DNA of 64,000 nucleotides from Massiliimicrobium timonense (GCF_002160865.1 NZ_NFLJ01000004.1:1-64000), one strand, 5' to 3'. Counted from the stretch's first letter, positions 9,930 through 19,067 are shown. A program made the numbers and translations. The notes: generated by a model from the sequence alone, not told the origin.

Positions 9930-10059
9930 ATATAGAATCCTCCTTGTTATTACCCTTCTACTTCTATATACGCAAAAATCATGTCATTTTTCTTTTTTAT
10001 TTTTCAATTTTCTACATTTATTATAACATTTATATATAAATTCACAATAAGCAAATATA

Positions 10060-11916
10060 TTATATCTCATTATCTTTGATATGAATTTGAAATTGCACAC
10101 CCTTTTCACTATTGATCACACAATATGAAAATCCATGTAAGTCTAATATAGCTCGACATATTGCCAATCCTAATCCCGTGCCATGACGATCTCCAGACAC
10201 ATATGTATCCCATATTTTAGTTATTTGCTCATCACTTAAATGATGACCTTCATTTTCAAATTTCAAGATTCCATTTTCATAATTCAGATAAATATGTCCA
10301 TCTTGAGGTGTATGTTTGATAGCGTTACTCATGAAATTTTGAAAAACAATCTTGAGTTCTTTGAAATCTCCTTGAATATGTGGAAATTCATCTTCCAGCA
10401 CAACATGAATATGTTTCTTTTTTAGAATAGGCGCAAATGTTTCTACAATTGACATTAATAAATCCTCTAAATCAATATCTTCTTTATATAATTCCACTTT
10501 ACCAGATTCTAATCTTGATAAATCTAGCATAGCCATAATCAATTGATTAATATGCTCTATTTCTTGATGAATCGCACTTAGATATTGTTGTTTCTTAAGA
10601 TCATCTTTCCCTGCTTCAATTAATTCTATGTAACCATTAATAATACTTAATGGGGTTTTAATTTCATGAGTAAAATTCGCAATAAACTCTTTTCTCATAC
10701 CTTCTAATTTTTTTACATATTCTATTTCATCATTTAACTGTTGAATTGTTGTTTTTAATTGTTGACTCATCTGATTAATATTATGTGATAATACACCTAA
10801 TTCATCTTTAGCTTTTTCATTAAGCTGAATATCAAAATCATTATTTGCAATGGATAAAGTAGCTTGACTCATCTTTTTAATACGCCTTGTCAATATATAT
10901 GAAATCAATAAAGATATCATTATACAAACAATAAAGGAAAAGATATAAATAATCATTTTAGAATAAATGACTTGATGTGTAATTCTACCTATCGCATTAA
11001 GCTCATATGTATAAAAAACAAGATAGCCATCTACATCTTGAACATCATAATCTCCAAATTCGCTATTTTCAATTGGTTTGGCATCCTTAGAAATTAACGG
11101 CATACAATGAATCGAGTATATAGTCCCCTCTTTTTCCTCTATACCACTTACACCTGATGAAAATGTTTCACACTGTTGTGGCAAAAATGAAGATACATAA
11201 TCAAGAACAATCTCATCATGTTTTTGATAATTATCTTCATGAGTATTATCATATTCATCTATATAAAATCCCTGAGCAGATAAAAAGCAATTCGCACTCT
11301 CATATATTTCAAAATACATCGTATAAATCTTTTCATTATTTTGGCGATGATCCACGAAAATCCGATTATCAATAGATAAATAAGAAATATCATCAATCAC
11401 CATAGAAATATTGAGATTATCTTGAAAATCATTTGTAGTAAATGCTATATTTACAGGAAGTTGATTATTTTCAACTTGTTTTCTAAGAATATTTTCTATT
11501 TGCTTTTGTTGATCTATAGGAATTTGAGAGAGATTGATTTGGAGATAAGTTGTTATTCCCTCATTTTCATTTCTTAATGTTAAAGATGGAGCATTTTTTT
11601 CACGTAGATTATAGACCATATCTGAATCTGGATTCAATACAAAAAGCGAGTCTATTTTATAACCATCTTCTGCTTCTAAAGTCTGCTCTATACCTTCATA
11701 AAATGAAGAATTTAAATCATTATATTTTTGATTATAAAGAATAGATAATTGTCGACTTAAAGCATCGATATTATATATATTATCATTTTGAATATAGATA
11801 TGAGATTTTTCTCGGTGAAAATCAAGAGTCACATTTAAGACTTGAATTAATACAAAACTCATGAAAACTAAAATAAAAATCTTTTTTCCTAATGTCATTT
11901 TAAACATTGTCTTCAT
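10060..11916 (-). CDS. Sensor histidine kinase A
   Basis: Membrane sensor kinase of about 618 residues. A transmembrane helix near the N-terminus (KIFILVFMSFVLIQVLNVTL) precedes an extracellular domain of roughly 290 residues. The second helix (IIYIFSFIVCIMISLLISYI) is followed by a HAMP linker, the phosphoacceptor NFTHEIKTPLSIINGY (His near 420) and a HATPase domain with NFMSNAIKHTP and GDRHGTGLGLAIC. It phosphorylates the regulator encoded just upstream, whose end overlaps this start by about 17 bases. The ATG at 11916 follows GGTGGTGG; ATG 11907 is possible. It is paralogous to the kinase at 14176-15909, but the sensing domains differ strongly. The signal is unknown. Confidence 0.9.
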   Translation of the reverse strand: MKTMFKMTLGKKIFILVFMSFVLIQVLNVTLDFHREKSHIYIQNDNIYNIDALSRQLSILYNQKYNDLNSSFYEGIEQTLEAEDGYKIDSLFVLNPDSDMVYNLREKNAPSLTLRNENEGITTYLQINLSQIPIDQQKQIENILRKQVENNQLPVNIAFTTNDFQDNLNISMVIDDISYLSIDNRIFVDHRQNNEKIYTMYFEIYESANCFLSAQGFYIDEYDNTHEDNYQKHDEIVLDYVSSFLPQQCETFSSGVSGIEEKEGTIYSIHCMPLISKDAKPIENSEFGDYDVQDVDGYLVFYTYELNAIGRITHQVIYSKMIIYIFSFIVCIMISLLISYILTRRIKKMSQATLSIANNDFDIQLNEKAKDELGVLSHNINQMSQQLKTTIQQLNDEIEYVKKLEGMRKEFIANFTHEIKTPLSIINGYIELIEAGKDDLKKQQYLSAIHQEIEHINQLIMAMLDLSRLESGKVELYKEDIDLEDLLMSIVETFAPILKKKHIHVVLEDEFPHIQGDFKELKIVFQNFMSNAIKHTPQDGHIYLNYENGILKFENEGHHLSDEQITKIWDTYVSGDRHGTGLGLAICRAILDLHGFSYCVINSEKGVQFQIHIKDNEI

Positions 11917-12583
11917 CACTTACCACCACCTTTAACATATATCCTGTTTTGATAACAGTTTGGATATAACACGCATATTTTCCTAGTTTTTTACGTAATT
12001 TTTTGATATATGTATCAACTGCTCTTCCATCTCCATAATAATCATATCCCCATATATGATCTAGAATCTGTTGACGTGTCAATAACTGATTCACATGCAT
12101 ACATAAATATTCTAACAATTCATATTCTTTATGTGCTAATGTGATTTTTTGTTGATCTATAATTAAAATACGATTGATACGATCTAATTGAAGATGTCCA
12201 ACAGTTAATATATTTTCTTCTTTTTTCTGATCACGTTTAATCATGGCAATCACTTTAGCATGTAATAATGATAACTGAAAAGGTTTGATGATATAATCAT
12301 CTGCTCCCAGTTGATATGCCAGTAACTGATTTTCTTCTTGTGATAAAGCACTCATAAAGATAACAGGTCTTTTTGTTGTTAATCTTAATTGTTTACAAAC
12401 TTCATAACCATCAATACCAGGCATCATAATATCTAGTAAAATTAAATCAATCGTCTCATTAATCATACTTAATGCTTCATAGCCTTGTGTTGCTTCAACA
12501 ACTTCAATACCTTTTAATGAAAAATAATCTTTGATAATTTGACGAATATGAAATTCATCTTCGATGATTAGTACTTTATACAT
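11900..12583 (-). CDS. OmpR/PhoB-family response regulator A
   Basis: DNA-binding regulator of 227 residues. The receiver domain has the acidic pair E8-D9, phosphoacceptor D51 (LILLDIMMPGIDGYEV) and Lys in IIKPF. The winged-helix domain ends DTYIKKLRKKLGKYACYIQT. The ATG at 12583 is chosen because GAGGTGA precedes it; the GTG nine bases upstream is part of that site. Two 11-bp direct repeats at 12616-12637 sit where such a regulator would activate its own promoter. It is highly similar to the regulator at 15893-16576 in the winged helix (both contain HIWGYDYYG or AIWGYDYYG). Confidence 0.92.
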   Translation of the reverse strand: MYKVLIIEDEFHIRQIIKDYFSLKGIEVVEATQGYEALSMINETIDLILLDIMMPGIDGYEVCKQLRLTTKRPVIFMSALSQEENQLLAYQLGADDYIIKPFQLSLLHAKVIAMIKRDQKKEENILTVGHLQLDRINRILIIDQQKITLAHKEYELLEYLCMHVNQLLTRQQILDHIWGYDYYGDGRAVDTYIKKLRKKLGKYACYIQTVIKTGYMLKVVVSDEDNV

Positions 12584-12601
12584 CTTTTTCACCTCAGCTT
12601 C

Positions 12602-12637
12602 ATCTTAACATGCTTTTGTGGAATTGAAGTGGAATCG
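12602..12637 (-). promoter_or_regulatory. Direct-repeat operator and promoter of regulator A
   Basis: Two 11-bp direct repeats, read on the plus strand as TTGTGGAATTG (12616-12626) and AAGTGGAATCG (12627-12637), lie 8 bases upstream of a minus-strand -10 box TAAGAT (12602-12607). Tandem repeats one helical turn apart are the classic target of PhoB/VanR-type regulators, and no good -35 is visible. This suggests activated autoregulation. Confidence 0.6.
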
Positions 12638-12669
12638 AAAATATAAATGTTATAAGTCTTCACAAAAAC

Positions 12670-12699
12670 GTGACATTTTATGACAAATTATGTTAAAAT
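12670..12699 (+). promoter_or_regulatory. Promoter of the NCS2 permease
   Basis: GTGACA (12670-12675), 18 bases, TAAAAT (12694-12699). The pentamer TGACA recurs ten bases apart (12671, 12681), possibly another regulator site. The leader to the ATG at 12731 is only about 25 bases, leaving no room for a purine riboswitch. Confidence 0.5.
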
Positions 12700-12730
12700 C
12701 ATAACGTTTTAATAGATGAGGAGAGGAAAA

Positions 12731-14143
12731 ATGAATAAAGAAGAAAAGGTAACGACTGTAAGTGATGAAAATATTTATAAACTCAATGGACGTGTTCCAT
12801 TGAAAAAAGCTATTCCTTTTGGTTTACAACATGTTTTAGCGATGTTTGTTGCGAATCTGGCACCTGTAATTATCGTTTGTGGAGCAGCTGTTGTCAGAGG
12901 TTCTGGTGAGCATTTGACATCAGCTGAAATTACTTCTATTTTACAATGTGCAATGTTTGCGGCTGGAATTGGAACTTGTATGCAACTCTATCCAATATGG
13001 AAAATTGGTTCTAAATTACCTATTGTCATGGGAGTGAGTTTTACATTTTTAGGAAGTTTATTAGTCATATCAACAAATCCATCTTTAGGTTATGAAGGTA
13101 TGATTGGCGCTGTTATTCTTGGTGGTATTTTTGAAGGGTTAGTTGGATTAAGTGCCAAATACTGGAAAAGATTTTTAACGCCTGTTGTTTCAGCTTGTGT
13201 TGTGATTGCGATTGGGCTATCACTGCTATCAGTAGGAATGGATTCTTGGGGTGGTGGTTCTGGTGTTGAAGACTTTGGTGCCTGGTACCATCTTCTTGTT
13301 GGAACTTTTACGCTTATTGTATGTTTAATATCACATTATCGTTTAAAAGGTATTTATAAAAATTTAAATATTCTTGTTGGTTTAATTTTTGGATATTTAT
13401 TATCTGTTATTTTGACAGTCACAGGAATTGCGCCAATGGTGGACTTTTCTAATATTGCGGAAACGATTCATCAAATTGGATATTTCAGTATTCCAAAATT
13501 AGTATTCTTTACAGAACATATGCCTGTCTTTGATTTAGGGGCTTTCTTTACTATTGCGATTGTCTTTTTAGTTTCAGCTGCTGAAACGACTGGCGCAACA
13601 ACAGCTGTCTGTAAAGGAGCTTTAAATCGTGATATTAAAATGGAAGAACTTCAAGGTTCATTAGCTGTAGATGGATTTTCAAGTGCTATTTCTGGATGTT
13701 TTGGTTGTCTCCCTTTAACATCTTTTAGTCAAAATGTTGGTTTAGTCACAATGACACAAGTCATCAACCGTTTTACTATTTTCATGGGAGCTTTAATCCT
13801 GATACTAGCATCGTTATTTCCACCTCTAGGGGCTTTCTTTCAATCATTACCTCAATCAGTTTTAGGTGGATGTACAGTGATGATGTTTGGTTCTATCATG
13901 TATGAAGGTATTAAAATGTTAAAAGATAATACTTTTGATGAACGTACAATGATCATTGTTTCACTTGCCTTTTGTATTGGGGTTGGTGTCACTCAAACTT
14001 CTGGAAATTTCTTTACATGTTTCCCATCAGTTGTTGGAGAAATCTTTAATGGAAATGCAGTTGCAGGAGTCTTTGTTGTATCATTATTATTAAGTTTAGT
14101 CTTACCTGAAAAGAAAAAGAAAAAAGGAAATGAGAATATGTAA
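12731..14143 (+). CDS. NCS2 nucleobase permease (xanthine/urate type)
   Basis: Proton-coupled nucleobase importer, 470 residues and about 12-14 membrane helices. It contains the early NCS2 sequence GLQHVLAMFVANLAPVII, an SAAETTGATTAV helix holding the substrate-binding Glu, and the SFSQNVGLVTMTQVINR signature, which is closer to xanthine/urate permeases than to uracil permeases. The exact substrate is inferred. The ATG at 12731 follows GAGGAGAGG; an upstream ATG at 12716 lies within that site. It is flanked on both sides by related two-component systems that point away from or towards it. A strong terminator overlaps its stop. Confidence 0.88.
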   Translation: MNKEEKVTTVSDENIYKLNGRVPLKKAIPFGLQHVLAMFVANLAPVIIVCGAAVVRGSGEHLTSAEITSILQCAMFAAGIGTCMQLYPIWKIGSKLPIVMGVSFTFLGSLLVISTNPSLGYEGMIGAVILGGIFEGLVGLSAKYWKRFLTPVVSACVVIAIGLSLLSVGMDSWGGGSGVEDFGAWYHLLVGTFTLIVCLISHYRLKGIYKNLNILVGLIFGYLLSVILTVTGIAPMVDFSNIAETIHQIGYFSIPKLVFFTEHMPVFDLGAFFTIAIVFLVSAAETTGATTAVCKGALNRDIKMEELQGSLAVDGFSSAISGCFGCLPLTSFSQNVGLVTMTQVINRFTIFMGALILILASLFPPLGAFFQSLPQSVLGGCTVMMFGSIMYEGIKMLKDNTFDERTMIIVSLAFCIGVGVTQTSGNFFTCFPSVVGEIFNGNAVAGVFVVSLLLSLVLPEKKKKKGNENM

Positions 14144-14168
14144 AAAGCATATTCTTGTTTCCTTTTTA
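14121..14168 (+). terminator. Long terminator overlapping the permease stop
   Basis: The arms 14121-14140 and 14148-14167 pair almost completely (AAAAGGAAA plus GAGAATATG against the complement), with a 7-base loop carrying the stop codon and a T-run at the end. It separates the permease from the convergent kinase gene. Confidence 0.85.
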
Positions 14169-14175
14169 TATACTA

Positions 14176-15909
14176 TCAACAATCATACTTTGAATCTGAA
14201 AAATAAAACTCTACACCAGATTCAACATTTTGAACACCATAATCATAATGATGAAGCTGTAAAATAGCCTGACATATAGCTAAACCTAAACCACTGCCCT
14301 GATGATCATGTGTCACAAAAGTATACCAGATATCTGATAAGTGTTCTTCATCAATATGTGAACCTTCATTGATGATAGAAAATCCGTGATCAATCGTTAT
14401 ATAAATATGTCCTTGTTCTGGAGTATGTTTTAAAGCATTGGATAAAAAATTATGTATTACTGTTTCTAATAGCTTACGATCACCTTGAATCATAGGATGT
14501 AGAACTTTGATATCCACTTGAATATGCTTTTTCATCAATAAGACTTCATATTCATCAACAATTTCCGTTACACTATTTTCTAAATCAAATTCTTCTTGAT
14601 GAAGCTCTACTTTTCCAGCTTCAAGTCTTGAAAGTGACAACATGGATTGAATCAGCTGATTGAGTCTTTCTGTTTCTCGATGAATGATTGATAAATATTT
14701 TTCTCTTTCTTCCTGACTTGTCGCTTCTTCAATTAATTCACTATAACCATTAATAATACCTAGGGGTGTTTTCATTTCATGCGTAAACTGATTCACAAAA
14801 TCTTTTCTTAATCCTTCCAGCTTTTTAACATGTTCAATTTCCTGATTCAACTGTTCCATTGTGTTTTTTAACTGAGAAGACATACTTTGAATACTTTTCG
14901 CTAATGAACCAATTTCATCATGAGAACGGATATTGATTTCTTCATCAAATTGATTATTTTTAATTTTTAATGCTACTTTTTCTAATGCTTGAATAGGTCT
15001 GCTGATTGTCCATGACACCAATAGTGATATACATATGACAATACAAAATGCTCCTAAAAACAATCCCCAATTCTCTTCAAAATACTGTTGAACCATAAGG
15101 CTATCAATATGCGCCTGGTCTTCCATTCCAATAACTACTGCATATAAATCCTGGTCTTGGTCTTCCCAATCTGTGAGTCCTGTCATACCAATATAATAGT
15201 AATGTCCATGATAGCTTGTATAATAGGCCGTCATGTACCCATGGTGTTTAAGTTGAAGGACATGTTCAAGATCTTTTTGTTGGCTTAAAAACAATTGAGA
15301 ATCATATTGACTTTGAATTGATTTTTCGCCATCTATACAAAACTGATTAACACTTGCTGATTGGATTTGATGCTGATCCAATTGACCATAACTGTCTTCA
15401 CCCCATTGAAGATAAATCAATTGTTCATTGTCTACCACATATTTGACTTCAGCTTCACCAGGAATAGAATAACTATAATCAGTTAATTTTTGCATCAGAT
15501 ATGTCTTTAAACTTTGTCTTTGTGACAAAGATAAATCGGCAATAGATATGTAGATTGATGAATCATCATAGATATGAATATAATTATCTAAATAAGGACT
15601 TACAGAAAACCATTTGACAACTTTATCATCTTGTTGAATTAAACATTGATAAAGGTTATTGTTTTCACTGATATAATCAATAGAATTCATTTTTTTCATG
15701 ACTTCATCATATTGAGGATAATGATCATATTCAATACCTAATTGTTGTTGGAGATTATCAAGATCATCAAAATCAATAATCTGTTGAAGAAGATAATGAT
15801 TTGTAGAGTCAATACGATTTTGAATATTGATTTTGGTAGATACAGCTAAAATAATGATAAAAGCTAACATGATCAAAAGAAAAATCTTAACGCTAATCTT
15901 TGTTTTCAT
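14176..15909 (-). CDS. Sensor histidine kinase B
   Basis: Membrane kinase of 577 residues with the same layout as kinase A. It has a first helix (IFLLIMLAFIIILAVSTKI), a long extracellular domain, a second helix (LFLGAFCIVICISLLVSWTI), HAMP, the phosphoacceptor QFTHEMKTPLGIINGY, and a HATPase with NFLSNALKHTP and HQGSGLGLAIC. The C-terminal halves of kinases A and B align closely while the extracellular halves do not, so the duplication was followed by a change of signal. ATG 15909 is preferred because GGTGA precedes it; the longer frame to 15939 lacks spacing. It overlaps the regulator gene by 17 bases. Confidence 0.9.
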   Translation of the reverse strand: MKTKISVKIFLLIMLAFIIILAVSTKINIQNRIDSTNHYLLQQIIDFDDLDNLQQQLGIEYDHYPQYDEVMKKMNSIDYISENNNLYQCLIQQDDKVVKWFSVSPYLDNYIHIYDDSSIYISIADLSLSQRQSLKTYLMQKLTDYSYSIPGEAEVKYVVDNEQLIYLQWGEDSYGQLDQHQIQSASVNQFCIDGEKSIQSQYDSQLFLSQQKDLEHVLQLKHHGYMTAYYTSYHGHYYYIGMTGLTDWEDQDQDLYAVVIGMEDQAHIDSLMVQQYFEENWGLFLGAFCIVICISLLVSWTISRPIQALEKVALKIKNNQFDEEINIRSHDEIGSLAKSIQSMSSQLKNTMEQLNQEIEHVKKLEGLRKDFVNQFTHEMKTPLGIINGYSELIEEATSQEEREKYLSIIHRETERLNQLIQSMLSLSRLEAGKVELHQEEFDLENSVTEIVDEYEVLLMKKHIQVDIKVLHPMIQGDRKLLETVIHNFLSNALKHTPEQGHIYITIDHGFSIINEGSHIDEEHLSDIWYTFVTHDHQGSGLGLAICQAILQLHHYDYGVQNVESGVEFYFSDSKYDC

Positions 15910-16576
15910 TTTCTTCACCATCCTTAAATAAATATCCAACCTTAAAAACTGTTTGAATATAATATTGATATTTTCCCAACTTTTTTCTTATTTTCTTGAT
16001 ATATGTATCTACGGCTCTCGCTTCTCCATAGTAATCATATCCCCATATGGCATCTAAAATTTGTTCTCTTTCTAATAAACGATAAGGATTTTTCGTTAAG
16101 TATTCTAATAATAAATATTCTTTATGAGTGAATTCTATTTGTTGACTATCAATGTAAACTTGATGATTGGTATAATCAATCTGTAAATGATGAAAAGTTT
16201 TGATATTGGATACTTGTGGATCTTGTCTTTTACAGATAGCTAAGCATTTTGCATACAAAATAGATGGTAAAAATGGTTTGGTTATATAATCATCCCCACC
16301 TAATTGATACGCTTGAAGCTGATTGTCTTCCTCACTTAAAGCACTTATAAAAATAATAGGACATTGATATTGATAGCGAATCTGTTGACAAACTTCATAA
16401 CCATCAATACCAGGCATCATAATATCTAATAAAACAAGCTGAATTTGAGAATGCATAAGTGATAATCCCTGATGTCCATCACAGGCTTCAATAATCTGGA
16501 TTTCTCGCTTTTCAAAATAAGTTTTAATGATATGCCTGATATCAAAATCATCTTCAATAAGCAATACCTGATACAT
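15893..16576 (-). CDS. OmpR/PhoB-family response regulator B
   Basis: 227-residue regulator, paralogue of regulator A. It has the same D51 phosphoacceptor context (LVLLDIMMPGIDGYEV), a receiver Lys in ITKPF and a winged helix with the near-identical block AVDTYIKKIRKKLGKYQYY. The start ATG has AAGGTGGGAG in front. The recognition helices look almost the same in A and B, which fits the similar repeat boxes upstream of both genes and raises cross-regulation as a possibility. Confidence 0.92.
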   Translation of the reverse strand: MYQVLLIEDDFDIRHIIKTYFEKREIQIIEACDGHQGLSLMHSQIQLVLLDIMMPGIDGYEVCQQIRYQYQCPIIFISALSEEDNQLQAYQLGGDDYITKPFLPSILYAKCLAICKRQDPQVSNIKTFHHLQIDYTNHQVYIDSQQIEFTHKEYLLLEYLTKNPYRLLEREQILDAIWGYDYYGEARAVDTYIKKIRKKLGKYQYYIQTVFKVGYLFKDGEENENKD

Positions 16577-16597
16577 ACTCCCACCTTCTTTACTTTT

Positions 16598-16633
16598 ATC
16601 ATAAAAAGGACTTGTGTAAAATTTGTGTAAATC
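16598..16633 (-). promoter_or_regulatory. Direct-repeat operator and promoter of regulator B
   Basis: TTGTGTAAAAT (16612-16622) and TTGTGTAAATC (16623-16633) on the plus strand form an 11-bp tandem repeat. On the minus strand it ends exactly 8 bases before a -10 box TATGAT (16598-16603). Repeat period, core (TTGTG-x-AA) and distance to the -10 all equal those upstream of regulator A. Confidence 0.6.
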
Positions 16634-16644
16634 TTCTATTCTTA

Positions 16645-16686
16645 TTTTATCATAAAAAGAAAAGACGTTTATATCAAAACGCCTTT
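16645..16686 (-). terminator. Terminator of the flavoprotein gene
   Basis: AAAGGCGTTT and AAACGTCTTT (16677-16686 and 16661-16670) pair with one G-T wobble and are followed on the minus strand by TCTTTTTAT. The stem begins in the stop codon. Confidence 0.8.
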
Positions 16687-17227
16687 ATAAAGATAAACCT
16701 TTTTCATATGCTTCCTGTAATTTTAAAGGTGGAATATAGGGTTGATGTGATTCATCATGACAACCTCCAGCGAGAACAGATCCTAAACTTTTCCAGCCTA
16801 GTGCCTTTGTATAAAAAGAATAAAAAGATAATGCCTGTTCAAAAGTCCAAAAATGATTATCCCCAGCACTCATCAATAAGAATGTTTCTTTATATGGATA
16901 TTCATCATTTTGAGAAATCGCATATAAACGATCAATAAAGCACTTTAATCTTCCTGAAATAGACCAGAAATAAAGGGGTGAAGCCAGTACCAATGTATCG
17001 GCCCATTCAAACATGGCATAATATTCCTGCATACTATCTTGAATGACACAGTGATGTTGATTGATCTGACAAGCACCACAGCCTTGACATCCCTGTAAAT
17101 TTTTTGATAATACAATTCGTTTCACTTCATGCCCAGCCTGAATAGCTCCTTTTTCAAAAACCCTAGCCAACTGATCCGTATGTCCATTTATATTTCCACT
17201 TCCAACAACAATAAGTATTCGACGCAT
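16685..17227 (-). CDS. Isf-like iron-sulfur flavoprotein / NADPH-dependent FMN reductase family
   Basis: 180-residue flavodoxin-fold protein. VVGSGNINGHTDQLA is the FMN phosphate loop. CQGCGACQINQHHC gives Cys spacing Cx2Cx2Cx6C, the compact 4Fe-4S motif of archaeal and clostridial iron-sulfur flavoproteins. ASPLYFWSISGRLKCFIDR is the second FMN-contacting block. It probably transfers electrons to quinones, oxygen species or other acceptors; the substrate is unknown. ATG 17227 (MRRILIVVG) has AGAGGG upstream, and the longer frame to 17257 runs through that site. It is divergent from a LysR gene, a common arrangement for regulated reductases. Confidence 0.85.
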   Translation of the reverse strand: MRRILIVVGSGNINGHTDQLARVFEKGAIQAGHEVKRIVLSKNLQGCQGCGACQINQHHCVIQDSMQEYYAMFEWADTLVLASPLYFWSISGRLKCFIDRLYAISQNDEYPYKETFLLMSAGDNHFWTFEQALSFYSFYTKALGWKSLGSVLAGGCHDESHQPYIPPLKLQEAYEKGLSL

Positions 17228-17301
17228 TCTTTTTCCCTCTTTTCCTATTTGTATCATATCACTCCCTCTCCCCTATAACAAATACTTATACTTTATATAG
17301 T

Positions 17302-17332
17302 TATATGCTTACTAAGCATATAGTGTTATAAT
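17302..17332. promoter_or_regulatory. LysR operator palindrome and promoter
   Basis: A perfect inverted repeat with 10-bp arms (TATATGCTTA at 17302-17311 and its complement at 17313-17322, one central base) lies between the divergent flavoprotein and LysR genes. TATAAT at 17327-17332 follows, so the palindrome covers the LysR -35 region. This is the expected position for an autoregulatory LysR site with a T-N11-A core. Confidence 0.6.
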
Positions 17333-17354
17333 ATAGCTAAAGGAGTGAACGATT

Positions 17355-18245
17355 ATGGAATTACGAGTTTTACAATATTTCCTAGCTATTGCCAGAGAAG
17401 AAACAATATCAGGAGCAGCGCAACAATTACATATCACACAACCCACTTTATCTCGTCAAATCAAAGAATTAGAAGATGAACTAGGGAAAACTTTATTTGT
17501 AAGAAGTAATAAAAAAATCACATTAACAGAAGAAGGCATGATACTCCGTCAACGTGCTGAAGAAATTGTGAATCTGGTAGATAAAACGGAACTGGAAATA
17601 ATGTCTACTGATTCTCATTTAAAAGGTGAAATCTATATTGGTTCAGGTGAATCTCACGCTTTAAAAATCATTACTAAAGCTATCAAAAAGATACAGGCCC
17701 AATATCCTGATATTCAATTTCATATACATAGTGGTAATGCTCCTGATGTGATAGAAAAATTAGATAATGGTTTGATTGATTTTGCATTATTGACACCCAA
17801 TTCTAAGATTAATGATTACAATCATATGTTATTGCCACTTTCACATCATTGGGGTGTCCTTATGTTGAAAGATGATCCATTAGCGCAAAAAGAAAGTATT
17901 ACATTTGAAGATCTTCGAGATAAACCATTGATTGTATCTAAAGAACTACAACAGATATCAGATTTGGTTGAATGGTTACATAATGATATTGAACATCTTC
18001 ATATTATTTCATCCTATACTTTGTTGTATAATGCTTCATTAATGGTAGAAGATGGACTCGGATACGCTATTTGTTTTGATAAACTTATCAATACAACTGG
18101 AGATTCTTCACTTTGTTTTAGACCACTTTCTCCACATATTGAAGTTCCTTATTATTTTATATGGAAAAAATATCAGATTCTCACAAGAGCATCCCAATAT
18201 TTCTTAAATATTGTTCAAGACACAATTCAAGAATTGAGTCAATAA
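17355..18245 (+). CDS. LysR-family transcriptional regulator
   Basis: 296 residues. The N-terminal winged helix-turn-helix is typical (LQYFLAIAREETISGAAQQL, then HITQPTLSRQIKELEDELG, LFVRSNKKITLTEEG). The C-terminal half is a periplasmic-binding-type co-inducer domain, and GEIYIGSGESHALK marks its first strand. It probably controls itself and the divergent flavoprotein gene through the palindrome at 17302-17322. AAAGGAG lies 10 bases before the ATG. The ligand is unknown. Confidence 0.92.
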   Translation: MELRVLQYFLAIAREETISGAAQQLHITQPTLSRQIKELEDELGKTLFVRSNKKITLTEEGMILRQRAEEIVNLVDKTELEIMSTDSHLKGEIYIGSGESHALKIITKAIKKIQAQYPDIQFHIHSGNAPDVIEKLDNGLIDFALLTPNSKINDYNHMLLPLSHHWGVLMLKDDPLAQKESITFEDLRDKPLIVSKELQQISDLVEWLHNDIEHLHIISSYTLLYNASLMVEDGLGYAICFDKLINTTGDSSLCFRPLSPHIEVPYYFIWKKYQILTRASQYFLNIVQDTIQELSQ

Positions 18246-18258
18246 AAACATATAGCTA

Positions 18259-18298
18259 TAAAGAAAAAATATGTGGAGCCAATCAATAGGCTCCACAT
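18259..18298 (-). terminator. Terminator of the HAD-esterase operon
   Basis: TGTGGAGCC arms (18272-18280 and 18289-18297) with an 8-base loop, followed on the minus strand by ATTTTTTCTTTA. It may also stop the convergent LysR transcript, though the plus-strand tail is less T-rich. Confidence 0.85.
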
Positions 18299-18300
18299 AA

Positions 18301-19047
18301 TTATTTCCACAACACATCAAAGTACAATTGATTTTGTTTTCCCCAAGTTGCTTCATTATGTCCACCATTTCTCACTATATGTATATAACTTTGAGCCTCG
18401 CGGCGGACAATTTCATCATTAAATAACTGAATGTTTTTTAAGAAATATTGAACATTGGAAACTTCACCTGTTCCAAAACTCCAATAAACACGTGTATCTT
18501 TATTCAAATCATGATGATTCATTTCTTCTTGTAGTTGATGGATACATAAAGAAAGTGCCGGAGATAAACAGGCTGCTTTAGAAAAGAGTTGATTATAATG
18601 GATGACAGTATAAAAGGCCATTAATCCACCCATAGAACTTCCCCCAATACCGGTACACTCTCTAAATGGTATTGTTCGATATTTTTGATCAATCATCGGT
18701 TTTAATTCATTCACAACCCAATCCATATAGATTTGACCTTTTCCAGTAATAGGACCAAAAAATCCATTTTCAACATCATATGGGCAATATTCATTTAGTC
18801 TTTCATGGCCTTTATGATTACATTCCATTCCTACAATAATAAATGGTTTATCATAATGGTCTAAAAAATCTGAAAGTCCCCATGATTTTCCATAAGTTGC
18901 ATCCTGATCATTAAAGAGATTATGTCCATCATACATATACATAACAGGGTATCTTTCATGAGATTCATAATAATTATTTGGCAAATAAATATGCATAGTA
19001 CGCCATAATTGAAATGGCTCTATATAAACATCAAACTTTTCTATCAT
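18301..19047 (-). CDS. Esterase D-like alpha/beta hydrolase
   Basis: 248-residue cytosolic hydrolase of the putative esterase family (related to enterochelin esterase and S-formylglutathione hydrolase folds). An early strand YPVMYMYDGHNLFND is followed by the nucleophile elbow GGSSMGG (Ser near 136), and a late GGHNEATW supplies the catalytic His. An Asp from a strand near YWSFGTGEVSN probably completes the triad. There is no signal peptide. It lies 20 bases after the HAD phosphatase gene in the same operon. The natural ester is unknown. Confidence 0.85.
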   Translation of the reverse strand: MIEKFDVYIEPFQLWRTMHIYLPNNYYESHERYPVMYMYDGHNLFNDQDATYGKSWGLSDFLDHYDKPFIIVGMECNHKGHERLNEYCPYDVENGFFGPITGKGQIYMDWVVNELKPMIDQKYRTIPFRECTGIGGSSMGGLMAFYTVIHYNQLFSKAACLSPALSLCIHQLQEEMNHHDLNKDTRVYWSFGTGEVSNVQYFLKNIQLFNDEIVRREAQSYIHIVRNGGHNEATWGKQNQLYFDVLWK

Positions 19048-19067
19048 TCTATTCTCCTCTTTACTTT

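Noticed and set aside
12660-12730. Purine riboswitch in front of the nucleobase permease
   Set aside because: The predicted leader is only about 25 bases and no three-way junction sequence is present.
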